64,000 bases of DNA, taken from contig NMRA01000319.1 in NCBI GenBank assembly GCA_002633005.1, positions 353,546 to 417,545 of the forward strand, written 5' to 3'. A program made the position numbers and the translations under genes. This DNA is from Phoronis australis. Its lineage: Eukaryota; Phoronida; Phoronidae. Shown here in pieces: positions 36,001 through 40,431 of the stretch; position 1 is the first letter of the stretch, and the number at the start of each line of letters is the position of its first letter. The notes beneath the pieces were generated by a model. That model worked only from the letters and a program-made list of their open reading frames with translations. It ran no database searches and was not told the origin of the DNA.

Positions 36001-37094
36001 CCGAATACACCAATTCACTCTGAAATTGAGTGTGTTCACACGTGATCTGTAATAAGCGTGGTAGATAATTGGCCTGCTTGCTGTCATACCAGACAAAAGA
36101 GTGTGATTGGCAATTAACAAAGGAGCTAGATGTTATCGCACGCTCAGAACCCCCTAAGTCTGGTAAAGTCACTAAACGGGGAAACGTTGTCATGTTCCGA
36201 AATTGGCCAGATTAATTTGGACATTTTCTAAGGTCCTACATGACCTTGATTAGTTCAGAATTGTCATTGATTTTACACTAAACATATGCATGAAGATGAA
36301 GAGGTGGTTCCTGCTTATTATGGAAACTCTGGACAATGATGGAATAATAATTTCCGGGAATGGGAAGCTTGTGAAAAATAGATGCAACTCAGATTTTGTG
36401 AGGCATACTGCAAGTACAAGCACAGCAACGATCACTCTAGTGAATATTACTTTTCTTTTTATTCCAAAATAGCTTGAAATTGGTAATTACATGCTGAAAC
36501 ACTCAGAAAAATTGCAATACGAATGAAAATACCACATTGAAGATATCATGTGAGTGTTTTCACTGTTGCCAATTCGTGCCGCTCAAGTTACACAGAGTTT
36601 TATTTTCTGTTGATGTCACTGACTTAAAAGACTTTGATTTGGAGTATTTTCAAAGTTTCTTTGAAGGTAGCCACACAAGTTCTGAGAACTGCTTTCGTTT
36701 GAGCTCTCGCTAATTTAATCTGCAGCCAATCACTTTCAAGCACTTGAGTTAAAACCAAACCCACTAAATGGCTTCACAAGTGGGACGTCGTCCTTTTGAT
36801 TTTCTTTACGAAGTTGGTCTTCGTATGATTGTGACCTTTATTTTTAACATTTCTGTCTCATGTTTTTCCAGTTGACTTTCCCAGCAATTAGTGACCCTTG
36901 TGTACTACATTATTATAGCAGTTTCACCAATAGTCAAGTTGTTGTTTTTAATACGCTTCGTTTTCTTTCAGTCTTTGCCGTTTGAAGTCAACAAGAACAA
37001 TGTCAAGGACTTTGAAAAACTGTTTGATCCAAGTTTCGGATTCACCCTTAAAGAGAAACACATGCTGCAGTGGTTCATGCAACTGTTCCCTTGA
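1..37094 (+). CDS. CFAP54: CFAP54 (cilia- and flagella-associated protein 54), 3' part, 32 spliced exons
   Basis: CFAP54 is a very large (about 3,000-residue) axonemal protein. From established knowledge it belongs to the C1d projection of the central-pair apparatus, with CFAP46, CFAP74 and CFAP221, and is needed for normal ciliary and sperm motility. The window holds the C-terminal 1,792 residues in 32 exons, entered individually below. Every splice junction keeps frame and the last exon ends in TGA. The identification rests on family-like stretches such as AQAMHELGNL, LWGCILGGVLTSNIAQY, SLPHPTSDRDYALY and LQRLLHGERLPH, on the helical solenoid-like composition without signal peptide or membrane segments, and on the great length. 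Acidic/serine-rich (residues about 790-805) and lysine-rich (about 1305-1325) stretches look like linkers. The 5' part and promoter lie outside the window. An extra in-frame exon could be hidden in the N gap of intron 7. Another large central-pair protein is a less likely alternative. Confidence 0.82.
80..112. repeat. Perfect 15-bp hairpin beside the exon 1 donor
   Basis: CATACTATGATGTCA, a 3-base loop, then its exact reverse complement. It starts eight bases after the GT of the exon 1 donor, and ATGATGTCATT follows directly as a further partial copy. It may be a MITE remnant or a microsatellite-born palindrome. Confidence 0.85.
436..611 (+). CDS. CFAP54: CFAP54 exon 2
   Basis: Residues 24-82. 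The acceptor is CATGTAG and the donor GTAAGT; it enters in phase 1 and leaves in phase 0. A proline-rich start (APPPPLFPEP) and an acidic stretch (SDDEETHGKE) lead into a helical segment ending LALKKTFDFFKRAI. Confidence 0.8.
1403..1636 (+). CDS. CFAP54: CFAP54 exon 3
   Basis: Residues 83-160, exactly 78 codons, with a TTCTTTTTTAG acceptor and GTGAGT donor. It encodes helical sequence beginning VLAHRGTHWNLLQNASRALW and containing SPLYTAADCLLDMMVQLQDD. Phase 0 at both ends, so skipping it would not shift the frame. Confidence 0.85.
2456..2717. mobile_element. MITE, CAGAAATTTGGTC family, intron 3
   Basis: The left end CAAGTCAGAAATTTGGTCTG is matched in inverted orientation by GACCAAATTTCTGAATCAAG at the right end. 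The outermost bases are GGTC...TTTCA-like. Internal AATAATTAAATCTCAC is shared with other copies in the window. No coding capacity, so it is non-autonomous. Confidence 0.75.
2809..3035 (+). CDS. CFAP54: CFAP54 exon 4
   Basis: Residues 161-235. The acceptor chosen is the CACATTAG after the pyrimidine-rich TTCTCCATTTCG stretch. A second in-frame AG 12 bases downstream (after AAAAAGC) would remove four residues. The exon encodes FEVTLDNSTYLDLRWLKR and ends in phase 2 at a GTAAGC donor. Confidence 0.8.
3722..3975 (+). CDS. CFAP54: CFAP54 exon 5
   Basis: Residues 236-320. The acceptor is TTTCCTTTCAG. The donor GTGGGT falls after the first base of a glycine codon. The sequence runs DRYIEQVTPLLVQAQRKINE to GGVITSKQYLKLQLLLDLKP, amphipathic helices typical of this solenoid. 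Confidence 0.85.
4176..4280. mobile_element. Hairpin MITE, GAGAACCAGTTT family, intron 5 (degraded)
   Basis: CACATTTTGAGACCAGTTT (4199) is mirrored by AAAGCTGGTCCTCAAAATGTG (to about 4258) around the core CCGTTATTC. The left arm extends to TAATAGTC as in the intact copy at 39945; the right arm is decayed. Confidence 0.7.
4515..4670 (+). CDS. CFAP54: CFAP54 exon 6
   Basis: Residues 321-372, between CTCTGTTACAG and GTGAGA, phase 1 at both ends. It encodes FDDAIKRVSVPLDVVTSL and HCRKLLVLYLAGRQN. Confidence 0.85.
5712..5912 (+). CDS. CFAP54: CFAP54 exon 7
   Basis: Residues 373-439, acceptor CTGCCTTTCAG, donor GTATTG, phase 1 at both ends. The first half is polar and probably disordered (DSSGATDSEFF; TTTARPQSPMPA). 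It ends GQLGVVLTAYDKTIG. The following intron contains the assembly gap. Confidence 0.82.
6578..7420. other. Assembly gap (843 Ns)
   Basis: A run of N inside CFAP54 intron 7. Flanks (about 6270-6577 and 7421-7660) are richer in CpG than the rest of the intron. On -, the right flank reads openly for about 75 codons into the gap, so the missing sequence may be a repetitive element. Confidence 0.99.
7859..7946 (+). CDS. CFAP54: CFAP54 exon 8
   Basis: Residues 440-468, acceptor TTTATTTGCAG, donor GTGAAT, entering in phase 1 and leaving in phase 2. It encodes a TPR-like helix pair, MLLARNQKGLAAQAMHELGN, one of the most recognisable CFAP54 stretches. Confidence 0.85.
8450..8620 (+). CDS. CFAP54: CFAP54 exon 9
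   Basis: Residues 469-525. It continues the TPR-like unit with AAYNWWCESLDLILNTKDAL and ACGLWGCILGGVLTSNIAQ. The donor is GTATGC inside a glutamine codon (CA|G); the + frame stays open past it but is not coding there. Confidence 0.87.
9012..9197 (+). CDS. CFAP54: CFAP54 exon 10
   Basis: Residues 526-587, acceptor TTTTCCTCTAAG and donor GTTGTT (weak, but required by frame). It encodes YIITSDLGLRMECSFLSGYF followed by the family-like SLPHPTSDRDYALYDIGEG. Confidence 0.86.
9688..9950. mobile_element. MITE, CAGAAATTTGGTC family, intron 10
   Basis: Starts TTTTATGAAAAATGATTT and ends with AAGACCAAATTTCTGTCTTA then CACTTTTATGAAATAGACCC, the inverted-terminal structure of the family. The internal AAAATAATTAAA is also shared. 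Confidence 0.7.
10102..10170 (+). repeat. 69-bp direct repeat, copy 1 (upstream of exon 11)
   Basis: ATTTAAGAAACAAGTTATGC through GTGAATGGAACGGATA. It is nearly identical to the copy at 10885-10953; the main difference is in a short TAA/TGA triplet run. Confidence 0.9.
10232..10313 (+). CDS. CFAP54: CFAP54 exon 11
   Basis: Residues 588-615, encoding FRADGRRIVAALRWVTEAL. It enters in phase 2 and leaves in phase 0, so its loss would shift the frame. It lies between two 69-bp direct repeats at 10102 and 10885. Confidence 0.85.
10885..10953 (+). repeat. 69-bp direct repeat, copy 2 (downstream of exon 11)
   Basis: Second copy of the repeat, in the same orientation 783 bases downstream. The pair brackets exon 11. 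Confidence 0.9.
11115..11201 (+). CDS. CFAP54: CFAP54 exon 12
   Basis: Residues 616-644, exactly 29 codons, acceptor CCTCGCCACAG and donor GTATAT. It encodes VLPLLTLYQYFTTFVCRDLQ. Phase 0 at both ends. Confidence 0.84.
12101..12277 (+). CDS. CFAP54: CFAP54 exon 13
   Basis: Residues 645-703, 59 codons, phase 0 at both ends. It contains the strongly family-like VRILTDLGLFTEAFIILQRL followed by LHGERLPH. Its donor sequence TTGAGG|GTATGTC is duplicated 251 bases downstream by a retro-insertion. Confidence 0.88.
12272..12535 (+). mobile_element. Poly(A)-tailed retro-insertion with 13-bp target-site duplication
   Basis: TTGAGGGTATGTC occurs at 12272-12284 (exon 13 donor) and again at 12523-12535. 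Between them lie 238 bp ending in AATAAACATT and an A run, the hallmark of LINE-driven retrotransposition. The insert has a GTGCGTGTGCGTGTG stretch and no ORF; it could be a 5'-truncated LINE, a SINE or a piece of an mRNA 3' UTR. Confidence 0.8.
12580..12645 (+). repeat. Possible tRNA-derived SINE fragment
   Basis: A box-B-like CAGGTTTGATTCAC follows a weak box-A-like CTGTAACGGTAAGATGA at about tRNA spacing. Only a fragment is visible and the match is degenerate. Confidence 0.3.
13020..13160 (+). pseudogene. Decayed duplicates of CFAP54 exon 14
   Basis: TTTCAGTCATGGAGCCAGTC at 13107 and CAGACAGTCATGGAGTCAGT at 13021 both resemble the real exon start (GTCATGGAGTCAACC). CATGACGTACATACTGTCTATGG (from 13046) resembles the interior of exon 14. 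The first base of the exon is lost after the copied AG, so splicing here would shift the frame; I call them non-functional. Confidence 0.6.
13273..13424 (+). CDS. CFAP54: CFAP54 exon 14
   Basis: Residues 704-753, acceptor TTTCACCCTAAG and donor GTACGT, phase 0 in and phase 2 out. It encodes VMESTIEKRLSSNLGNLYG and AHIMIAVAETIPVLPEMME. Decayed partial copies of this exon and its acceptor lie just upstream (13020-13160). Confidence 0.85.
13659..13931 (+). repeat. Dispersed repeat, copy inverted relative to 21228-21514
   Basis: GTGAAATGTTCATGATAGGATC, GGCAATGGAACTTAAC and GGTCTATCAC all appear in reverse complement and reverse order at 21228-21514. The unit is about 280 bp, non-coding, of unknown class. 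Confidence 0.7.
14622..14890. mobile_element. MITE, CAGAAATTTGGTC family, intron 14
   Basis: Left end GGGTCTGTCTCGTAAAAGTG with GTTACGCTCCCA; right end GACCAAAATTTGTCGCAC then TTTTCATGAAACAGAC. Inverted ends match the other family members. Confidence 0.7.
15505..15720 (+). mobile_element. tRNA-derived SINE, intron 14
   Basis: Perfect Pol III box A TGGCTCAGTGG (15514-15524) and box B GGTTCAAATCC (15557-15567) at tRNA spacing, followed by an unrelated body. This tRNA head plus tail is the structure of a SINE, not of a functional tRNA, because no acceptor stem can be formed. The 3' end is approximate. Confidence 0.65.
15853..15947 (+). CDS. CFAP54: CFAP54 exon 15
   Basis: Residues 754-785, acceptor TTCTCTTCCTTGCAG and donor GTAATG. 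A basic, histidine-rich stretch (MSKHLHPKHKHSLTIKRD) that is probably a linker between helical blocks. Confidence 0.8.
17849..18109. mobile_element. MITE, AGGGCTTGGAAT family, intron 15
   Basis: Starts CAGGGCTTGGAATTTTCCTC and ends CATTCCAAGCTCTG, its inverted complement. The interior is rich in TTTCCTC. It is a short relative of the element at 60595-61103. Confidence 0.7.
18178..18395. mobile_element. Inverted-repeat element with 13-bp tandem core, intron 15
   Basis: ATTGTCAGGTACAATAG on the left pairs with CTATTGTACCTGAGGAT on the right, and AAAACGA-type outer ends match imperfectly. Between them are four copies of a 13-bp unit GTTATCATGTTTT (18267-18318) with variation. No ORF. Confidence 0.6.
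18465..18656 (+). CDS. CFAP54: CFAP54 exon 16
   Basis: Residues 786-849, acceptor TTTACTTCACAG and donor GTGAGA, phase 1 at both ends. It opens with an acidic serine-rich linker (DVNEESESESEG) and returns to helix with EEFIKGTLLRTAEQILTTVS. Confidence 0.84.
20768..20960 (+). CDS. CFAP54: CFAP54 exon 17
   Basis: Residues 850-913. The acceptor CTTCTTTTAG was chosen because using the next AG, two bases downstream, brings in a stop. It encodes LPASELELVVISKLELANIA and MASRMVFSAMKLLKSAKLFE. Confidence 0.84.
21228..21514 (-). repeat. Dispersed repeat, inverted partner of 13659-13931
   Basis: It carries GTGATAGACC, GTTAAGTTCCATTGCC and GATTCTATCATGAATATTTC, the reverse complement of the copy in intron 14. 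The two copies lie about 7.3 kb apart and enclose exons 15-17. Confidence 0.7.
21635..21848. mobile_element. MITE, intron 17
   Basis: AAAACTTGTCTCAATTTCTT with ATTAGAAGTGATTTGGGCTT at the left is mirrored by CCTGGAAATCATTTCTAATC and AACTTGAGACGAGTTTT-like sequence at the right. About 210 bp, non-coding; exon 18 starts 67 bases later. Confidence 0.65.
21915..22111 (+). CDS. CFAP54: CFAP54 exon 18
   Basis: Residues 914-979, acceptor AATCTTCGCAG and donor GTAGGT. A serine/threonine-rich linker is followed by RLDARLWLDCRYALVKAMML, a conserved-looking tryptophan-containing helix. Confidence 0.85.
22767..22942 (+). CDS. CFAP54: CFAP54 exon 19
   Basis: Residues 980-1038, acceptor TGCTCCCTCAG and donor GTTGGT. 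It encodes a helical, acidic segment: GDISKVIVEMADCHQYIGEG through MLNIMEGLPLEETIDILQ. Confidence 0.85.
23690..23866 (+). CDS. CFAP54: CFAP54 exon 20
   Basis: Residues 1039-1097, 59 codons, phase 0 at both ends, acceptor TCTCTGTCCACAG and donor GTAATT. It encodes EVCRLLDSVRCLSSPGRLLR and ends YIECQKQLLDQ. Confidence 0.85.
23915..24040. mobile_element. MITE half, CAGAAATTTGGTC family, intron 20
   Basis: TTTCATGAAAAATGACTTAG and GTCAGAAATTTGGTCTTC, CGCTCCACACAACCATTTCT and AATAATTAAATCTCACC all match other copies. A matching right end is not evident, so it looks truncated. Confidence 0.65.
24549..24727 (+). CDS. CFAP54: CFAP54 exon 21
   Basis: Residues 1098-1156. It encodes VQDLGDKIVHYYPEGELPEY and LYIPHVLTLTQLKLRIGHAM, ending in phase 2 at a GTAAGT donor within a lysine codon. 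Confidence 0.85.
25762..25886 (+). CDS. CFAP54: CFAP54 exon 22
   Basis: Residues 1157-1198, acceptor ACTGTGTTACAG and donor GTGCGT. It encodes DDMVSLWSSALGVLTTALEM followed by MRYANFEAEILFNIG. Confidence 0.84.
26388..26496 (+). CDS. CFAP54: CFAP54 exon 23
   Basis: Residues 1199-1234, acceptor TTTTATTCAAG and donor GTAAGT. It encodes VQRQLFLLGKFSPRAVADTL and ends HISYHSDHDLG in phase 2. Confidence 0.83.
26878..27121 (+). CDS. CFAP54: CFAP54 exon 24
   Basis: Residues 1235-1316. After a helical start (LIRQAYLELALLYVVSSGIS) it becomes a long acidic, then lysine-rich low-complexity linker (SPKKKKKKSTKKWM). Acceptor TTTCCTATTTCAG, donor GTAAGT. Confidence 0.83.
27684..27942 (+). CDS. CFAP54: CFAP54 exon 25
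   Basis: Residues 1317-1402. It opens with a charged coiled-coil-like stretch (SKKEKEENLRRSLEVSEADK) and continues RRAAWVAIRCAAFTGQAQRS. Acceptor TTACCAACAG (short pyrimidine tract), donor GTAAGA. Confidence 0.82.
28465..28590 (+). CDS. CFAP54: CFAP54 exon 26
   Basis: Residues 1403-1444, phase 1 at both ends, acceptor CTTGTTTACAG and donor GTATGT. It encodes MEKDLAILTESLEVKRPETY and CRKEALDISWIHLLG. Confidence 0.84.
29541..29776 (+). CDS. CFAP54: CFAP54 exon 27
   Basis: Residues 1445-1523, acceptor GTTTATTCTAG and donor GTATGT. It encodes YQSLLQRLCSTATLPIANEE and SHINFDTSLNQDVVRSALVS, leaving in phase 0. Confidence 0.85.
30170..30300 (+). repeat. 62-bp tandem duplication, intron 27
   Basis: TATAGTTG, AGTTAGGAAACTAATT and GACCTCC recur with a 62-bp period (30170 and 30232). 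A third partial unit starts at 30294. Confidence 0.75.
30516..30871 (+). mobile_element. 5'-truncated non-LTR retrotransposon 3' end, frameshifted
   Basis: Two frames share a typical C-terminal LINE reverse-transcriptase tail. IEKGRYLKLRIPERLCPFC is in one frame, then EYHFVTECSFYDDLRKQYLP in the next, so one frameshift lies near 30600. The sequence ends with GTTGTTGAATAAAATTAAG. ATTAAGGT at 30516-30523 and 30864-30871 fits a target-site duplication. Confidence 0.7.
31349..31574 (+). CDS. CFAP54: CFAP54 exon 28
   Basis: Residues 1524-1598, acceptor ACTCATTTTGTAG and donor GTAAGT. It starts KYAEECSAIYPPDVLRLAYD and ends with a charged loop (KVYKPSDKDVVTAP). Confidence 0.84.
31902..32109 (+). 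CDS. CFAP54: CFAP54 exon 29
   Basis: Residues 1599-1667, acceptor TTGTCCCTTCAG and donor GTGAGA. It encodes ADLCLQWYIPSLDEPVVSG and ESYMVLLYAIGRKPEKG. The spacing suggests a beta-rich rather than helical region. The next intron carries the large foldback element. Confidence 0.84.
32504..34463. mobile_element. Large foldback DNA element with nested insertion, intron 29
   Basis: The left arm (GACTTTACCAGACATAGAGG; TCTTTTGTCTGGTATGACAA) is mirrored at 34340-34463. Inner halves 32823-32995 and 33000-33150 are also mutual reverse complements. The right arm stops near 33305 and resumes near 34330, so about 1 kb has inserted into it. Translations of the arm are not a recognisable protein. Confidence 0.65.
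33306..34330. other. Sequence inserted into the foldback element's right arm
   Basis: Inferred insertion, because the flanking arm sequence is continuous when compared with the left arm and with the copy at 35600-36225. Short ORFs only; no transposase or reverse transcriptase is recognised. Confidence 0.4.
34601..34748 (+). CDS. CFAP54: CFAP54 exon 30
   Basis: Residues 1668-1717, acceptor AATTTCTTTCAG and donor GTAAGG. Very lysine-rich and probably disordered (APKVTKEKEPVKVTKKQAR). Confidence 0.8.
35179..35283 (+). CDS. CFAP54: CFAP54 exon 31
   Basis: Residues 1718-1752, exactly 35 codons, phase 0 at both ends, acceptor CGTTTGTCCAG and donor GTATGG. It encodes GLLRQSLNDVQALFGVTIPK and an acidic tail. 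Confidence 0.81.
35600..36225 (-). mobile_element. Second copy of the foldback family, intron 31
   Basis: Read on -, it matches the left part of the element in intron 29: the same arm motifs, GATGTTATC with AGCTCC, and the GAGCAATTATTGAACAAAAG and GGGCTATAGAATCGAACAAG interior. Its outer end continues GTTCCGAAATTGGCCAGATT, also seen at 39303. Confidence 0.7.
36972..37094 (+). CDS. CFAP54: CFAP54 exon 32, C-terminal exon with stop
   Basis: Residues 1753-1792 and TGA, acceptor GTTTTCTTTCAG. It encodes LPFEVNKNNVKDFEKLFDP and ends MLQWFMQLFP. This is the true C-terminus: frame is continuous from exon 31 and a long AT-rich 3' UTR follows. Confidence 0.86.
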   Translation, partial: SLPFEVNKNNVKDFEKLFDPSFGFTLKEKHMLQWFMQLFP

Positions 37095-37860
37095 GAACCA
37101 AATGTTTATTTTGTGCGATATTTTTACGTTATGAAAGCATTACTGATGGTCTTTCATCATGTGATGAAAAAGTTTTTACATTCCAATTGTAGACATTTAT
37201 TGCTTGTACTGACCAACTTCTAATTTTGTTTTATGTGTTGACATCAGCAGGCATTTTGTTTATTCAAACTTTGTAGCTAGATGGCTTCTGTGTTTTCTTA
37301 AGAAATGCACTGTGTCATCGAAATAGGACCAAATTGGAAACTATAGGATGAAATGTAAACCCTTGATGCCAGGGTTAATGTATAAACTGTCATCTTCGAC
37401 TTGGCCAAAATTTAAAGCTGCTGTGTACCAGACTTCTGTTACAAGACTAAGTCTCATGTAATGCTAATTAGGCCAAGCCAAAATCACTAACTTTAAACAG
37501 AAATGAAGTTAGGGAGAATCTTGCCACTGAATCAGTCAGTGTACTTCATTAGCTCCATGGTTTTATGGTGTGTAACTGGGAAGGCCAACACTCCACATCA
37601 AATACAAAACAAAGGGTTCCCCCTTGAAACATGAACCACATCACAGGTTTTCAAGGATGGTGCTGCATTGAGCTTTACCTTTTTAATTTATAACTCTTTT
37701 ATTACAAACTGGTCTCGGCTTGTTCCTTATCCCGATTAGGAGTTATTTCTTGGGTTTGGTAAGAACTGATGAATTACTGTTCGAAGCTGGGCTTTGACAT
37801 AAACTGACCCGCCAGGTTATGTGTGGTCTCACGAGTTACTTCAGGATCTTGTTCTATGGA

Positions 37861-38117
37861 AACGAAGACTTACGTCAGAATTTGGTGTTATGCTCCACAA
37901 AACTGTGAAAAATAATAAGTCTCATTTCATGAAAAATACAAATGGTCGCTCTGAGAATATACCCGTAAGGTCTAGTTACTGACTAGAGGTAATGTGTATA
38001 GATTGTCTTGGTTGTGATGTGATAATTACATGGTTAAACCTTTGTTCAGTAATAAAATTGTGAGTTAGGAGCGCAAGACCAAATCTCTGTCTCAAGTCTT
38101 GAGTCACTTTTCCTTAT
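37861..38117. mobile_element. MITE, CAGAAATTTGGTC family, in the CFAP54 3' UTR
   Basis: Left GACTTACGTCAGAATTTGGT and TGCTCCACAAAACTG; right GAGCGCAAGACCAAATCTCT, GTCTTGAGTCACTTTTCC. It lies wholly in the inferred 3' UTR and carries an AATAAA. Confidence 0.7.
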
Positions 38118-38466
38118 CTGTGTTAGGAGGAAATATAGACCAGTTTAGAACAGTCAATGGTTCAAGTGAAACTATATTTTTAGCTTTTTGGCAGAATATT
38201 GGAACATAGCGACTTTTAAAAATTGGATAGTGTCATATTTACGTACATCATCTGAAAACGTATAATTTAACTCCTTTTTATAATGAGAAATTGACCCCGT
38301 ACACATTTGAATGTTGAAATGTTGTGTTGATATTTATTTTTGTATTTTACAAAAAAGTCAAGAGTGAATTCATTCTACTTTGTGTTTTTATGATCAGTGT
38401 GTTGTTCATCCTGGTTTAAACATTCCCCTTTAATTTTGTGACATATGTTCGTTTACTTATGTAAAC

Positions 38467-38472
38467 AATAAA
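38467..38472 (+). terminator. CFAP54 poly(A) signal AATAAA
   Basis: Canonical AATAAA about 1.37 kb after the stop, followed by the T-rich TTTTCAGTTTCACATGTATTTT. Cleavage is inferred at roughly 38485-38495. Confidence 0.6.
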
Positions 38473-38494
38473 ACATTTTCAGTTTCACATGTAT

Positions 38495-38500
38495 TTTATT
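38495..38500 (-). terminator. Poly(A) signal of the convergent minus-strand gene
   Basis: TTTATT on + reads AATAAA on -. It lies less than 30 bases beyond the CFAP54 signal, so the two transcripts probably end tail to tail and may overlap by a few bases. Confidence 0.4.
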
Positions 38501-39261
38501 CAACAATAAATAATTAACAATTGTAAAGTACACATAGTATATACATCATAGTTCATCTATAATAACACATAAACTAATCAAAGACAAAATAAAAAAACAA
38601 CTGCCTGTCGGAACCATAGATAAATATCTAATTAATATATTTATTATCTACATAATATAAATTTGATGTGGATTAAGCACAAAATAGCCTCATACTAGAA
38701 TTTTTGACATTTTGCAAATGATTGTTTTTGTGTTGTTTTTGCCACTTAACACAGCTGTTGGATACATTAAAATTTTTGAAAGATATATTTTTAACATTTC
38801 TGTGCAAATTCAAAAACACTGGCCAGATAATCATGACTAATAAGTGAGACCACCATGTTCCAACTATCAAAACTCATCAATGTCCACTACAACCTCGGTG
38901 CATTTGCATAACTGTCACAAACAATAACATTAAATCAATCTCCAAGAATTCTTGTGATTAAGAATTAAATAATCTACAGTATAAATAACAATTTTACATT
39001 GACAACAGTGAAAGCCTTATATACATTGTGCACTGGAACTGTTTACCAGGAATACTCCCTCAAAAGAAGTACAGGAACGTGCCGCTCCTGAGGGTGATTT
39101 TTCCTTGCCAGTTTCTCTACAAAACGATATCTCTTCCGGCAAAATTACCAATGAAAGAATGCTTTAAATAACATTTTGACAGCCCATCACACAAAATTGG
39201 AATATTTTAAAAACAATTCCCACCAGCAGTTTGGGGAACAGTGAATAAAGCAAAGTATACG

Positions 39262-39345
39262 AAAGTTTCATCTGAATCTGATTAGCTACACCAGAGATAT
39301 GATGTTCCGAATTTGGCCAAATTTGGACACTTTTCTAGGGTTCCA
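39262..39345. repeat. Short derivative of the foldback family end
   Basis: GAATCTGATTAGC, GATATGATGTTCCGAA and TTGGCCAAATTTGGAC join motifs from both ends of the 35600-36225 copy, as expected of an internally deleted relative. Confidence 0.5.
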
Positions 39346-39944
39346 CATACCCTTAATGCAAGTCACTTAAAAATACGTGATGAAGCTTCCAGATTCAAAG
39401 CAGACAATAGTATCTTTAAATATTTCCACTTGTTACGATAACTGGATAACATTCAACCACGCTCAGCATAGAAAATGCAAATACTTTTATTTAGGCCAGC
39501 TCCACACGCGTTAGTTAATTTTAAATGATACTAACAATGTGTTTACCCTACCTAGAGAAGCACACATAGAATCGCATGCTTTCGTGCGTACCGTGTAAGC
39601 TGATTGCATCTAGCAACAGAGAATTTTCAGAGGCAAATAAAAATGTAGTGTTGCACTACGTGCAAAATCAGGCTAAGAAATAATGAAGACTAATGAAACC
39701 ATCTCAAATACATTTCACGAGAATAAATTACACGGCATTACAATGACTGTGAACGTCCAACTTTCAGGCAAAATGGTACACGCAAATTGTGAGTACAGTA
39801 AACTCCATAAGTATTCAGGCAAAGTGACCCAGAATTCCTGTCATGACGACTGGGAGGAAGCAGAATTTGTCGTCACAGAAGCATTCAGTCACGACCGAGA
39901 ATGATGAAGAGAATTAACAGGAAAGTGATGGCAAAGCCGCACTG

Positions 39945-40050
39945 TAATAGTCTGATGTAACGTGCCCGTATTTTGAGAACCAGTTTGATGCTCGTTATTC
40001 AGTGGAGAAAACTGGTTCTCAAAATGCGGGCACGTTACATCAGACTATTA
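39945..40050. mobile_element. Near-perfect hairpin MITE, GAGAACCAGTTT family
   Basis: 106 bp with two 42-bp arms differing at one base, from TAATAGTCTGATGTAACGTG to CACGTTACATCAGACTATTA, around the loop GATGCTCGTTATTCAGTGG. Near identity of the arms suggests a recent copy. Confidence 0.88.
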
Positions 40051-40431
40051 CCCATTTCGCAGTCATAATGGTTATTAATTTTTTCTGGTAACAGAATTAA
40101 TCGTCATGATCAGGAAACCGTATTTTGTCTGATCACTTTTGTCATGTACCATAACCCTCAAAGTACAGATGTTTTTGGATGCAGCGTCATATTCAGACAT
40201 TTCTAGCAACACTGGAAAATCCAATCTCAAGTCGAATGAAATATACCTCTGCACGAAGCACTTGAAAGTTGCAGCACAAGAAGCTGATAGCTCTGGTTTA
40301 ACAGTCTTTAGTTAAACAATATTAAACAACATGTTACAAGCAACTAAACATCATCTTTAATGTTTTGACAAAATAGCGTTAACAAAACTTGTCCAACTAT
40401 ATTTAAAAAGCACTTTTTAGCATACAAGGAT

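Larger units (their letters stand above)
37095..38490 (+). other. CFAP54: CFAP54 3' untranslated region
   Basis: AT-rich non-coding sequence between the stop codon and the AATAAA at 38467-38472; the end at about 38490 is an estimate. It contains a MITE (about 37861-38117) that itself carries an AATAAA at 38051, a possible alternative poly(A) signal. No conserved ORF is seen. Confidence 0.6.
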
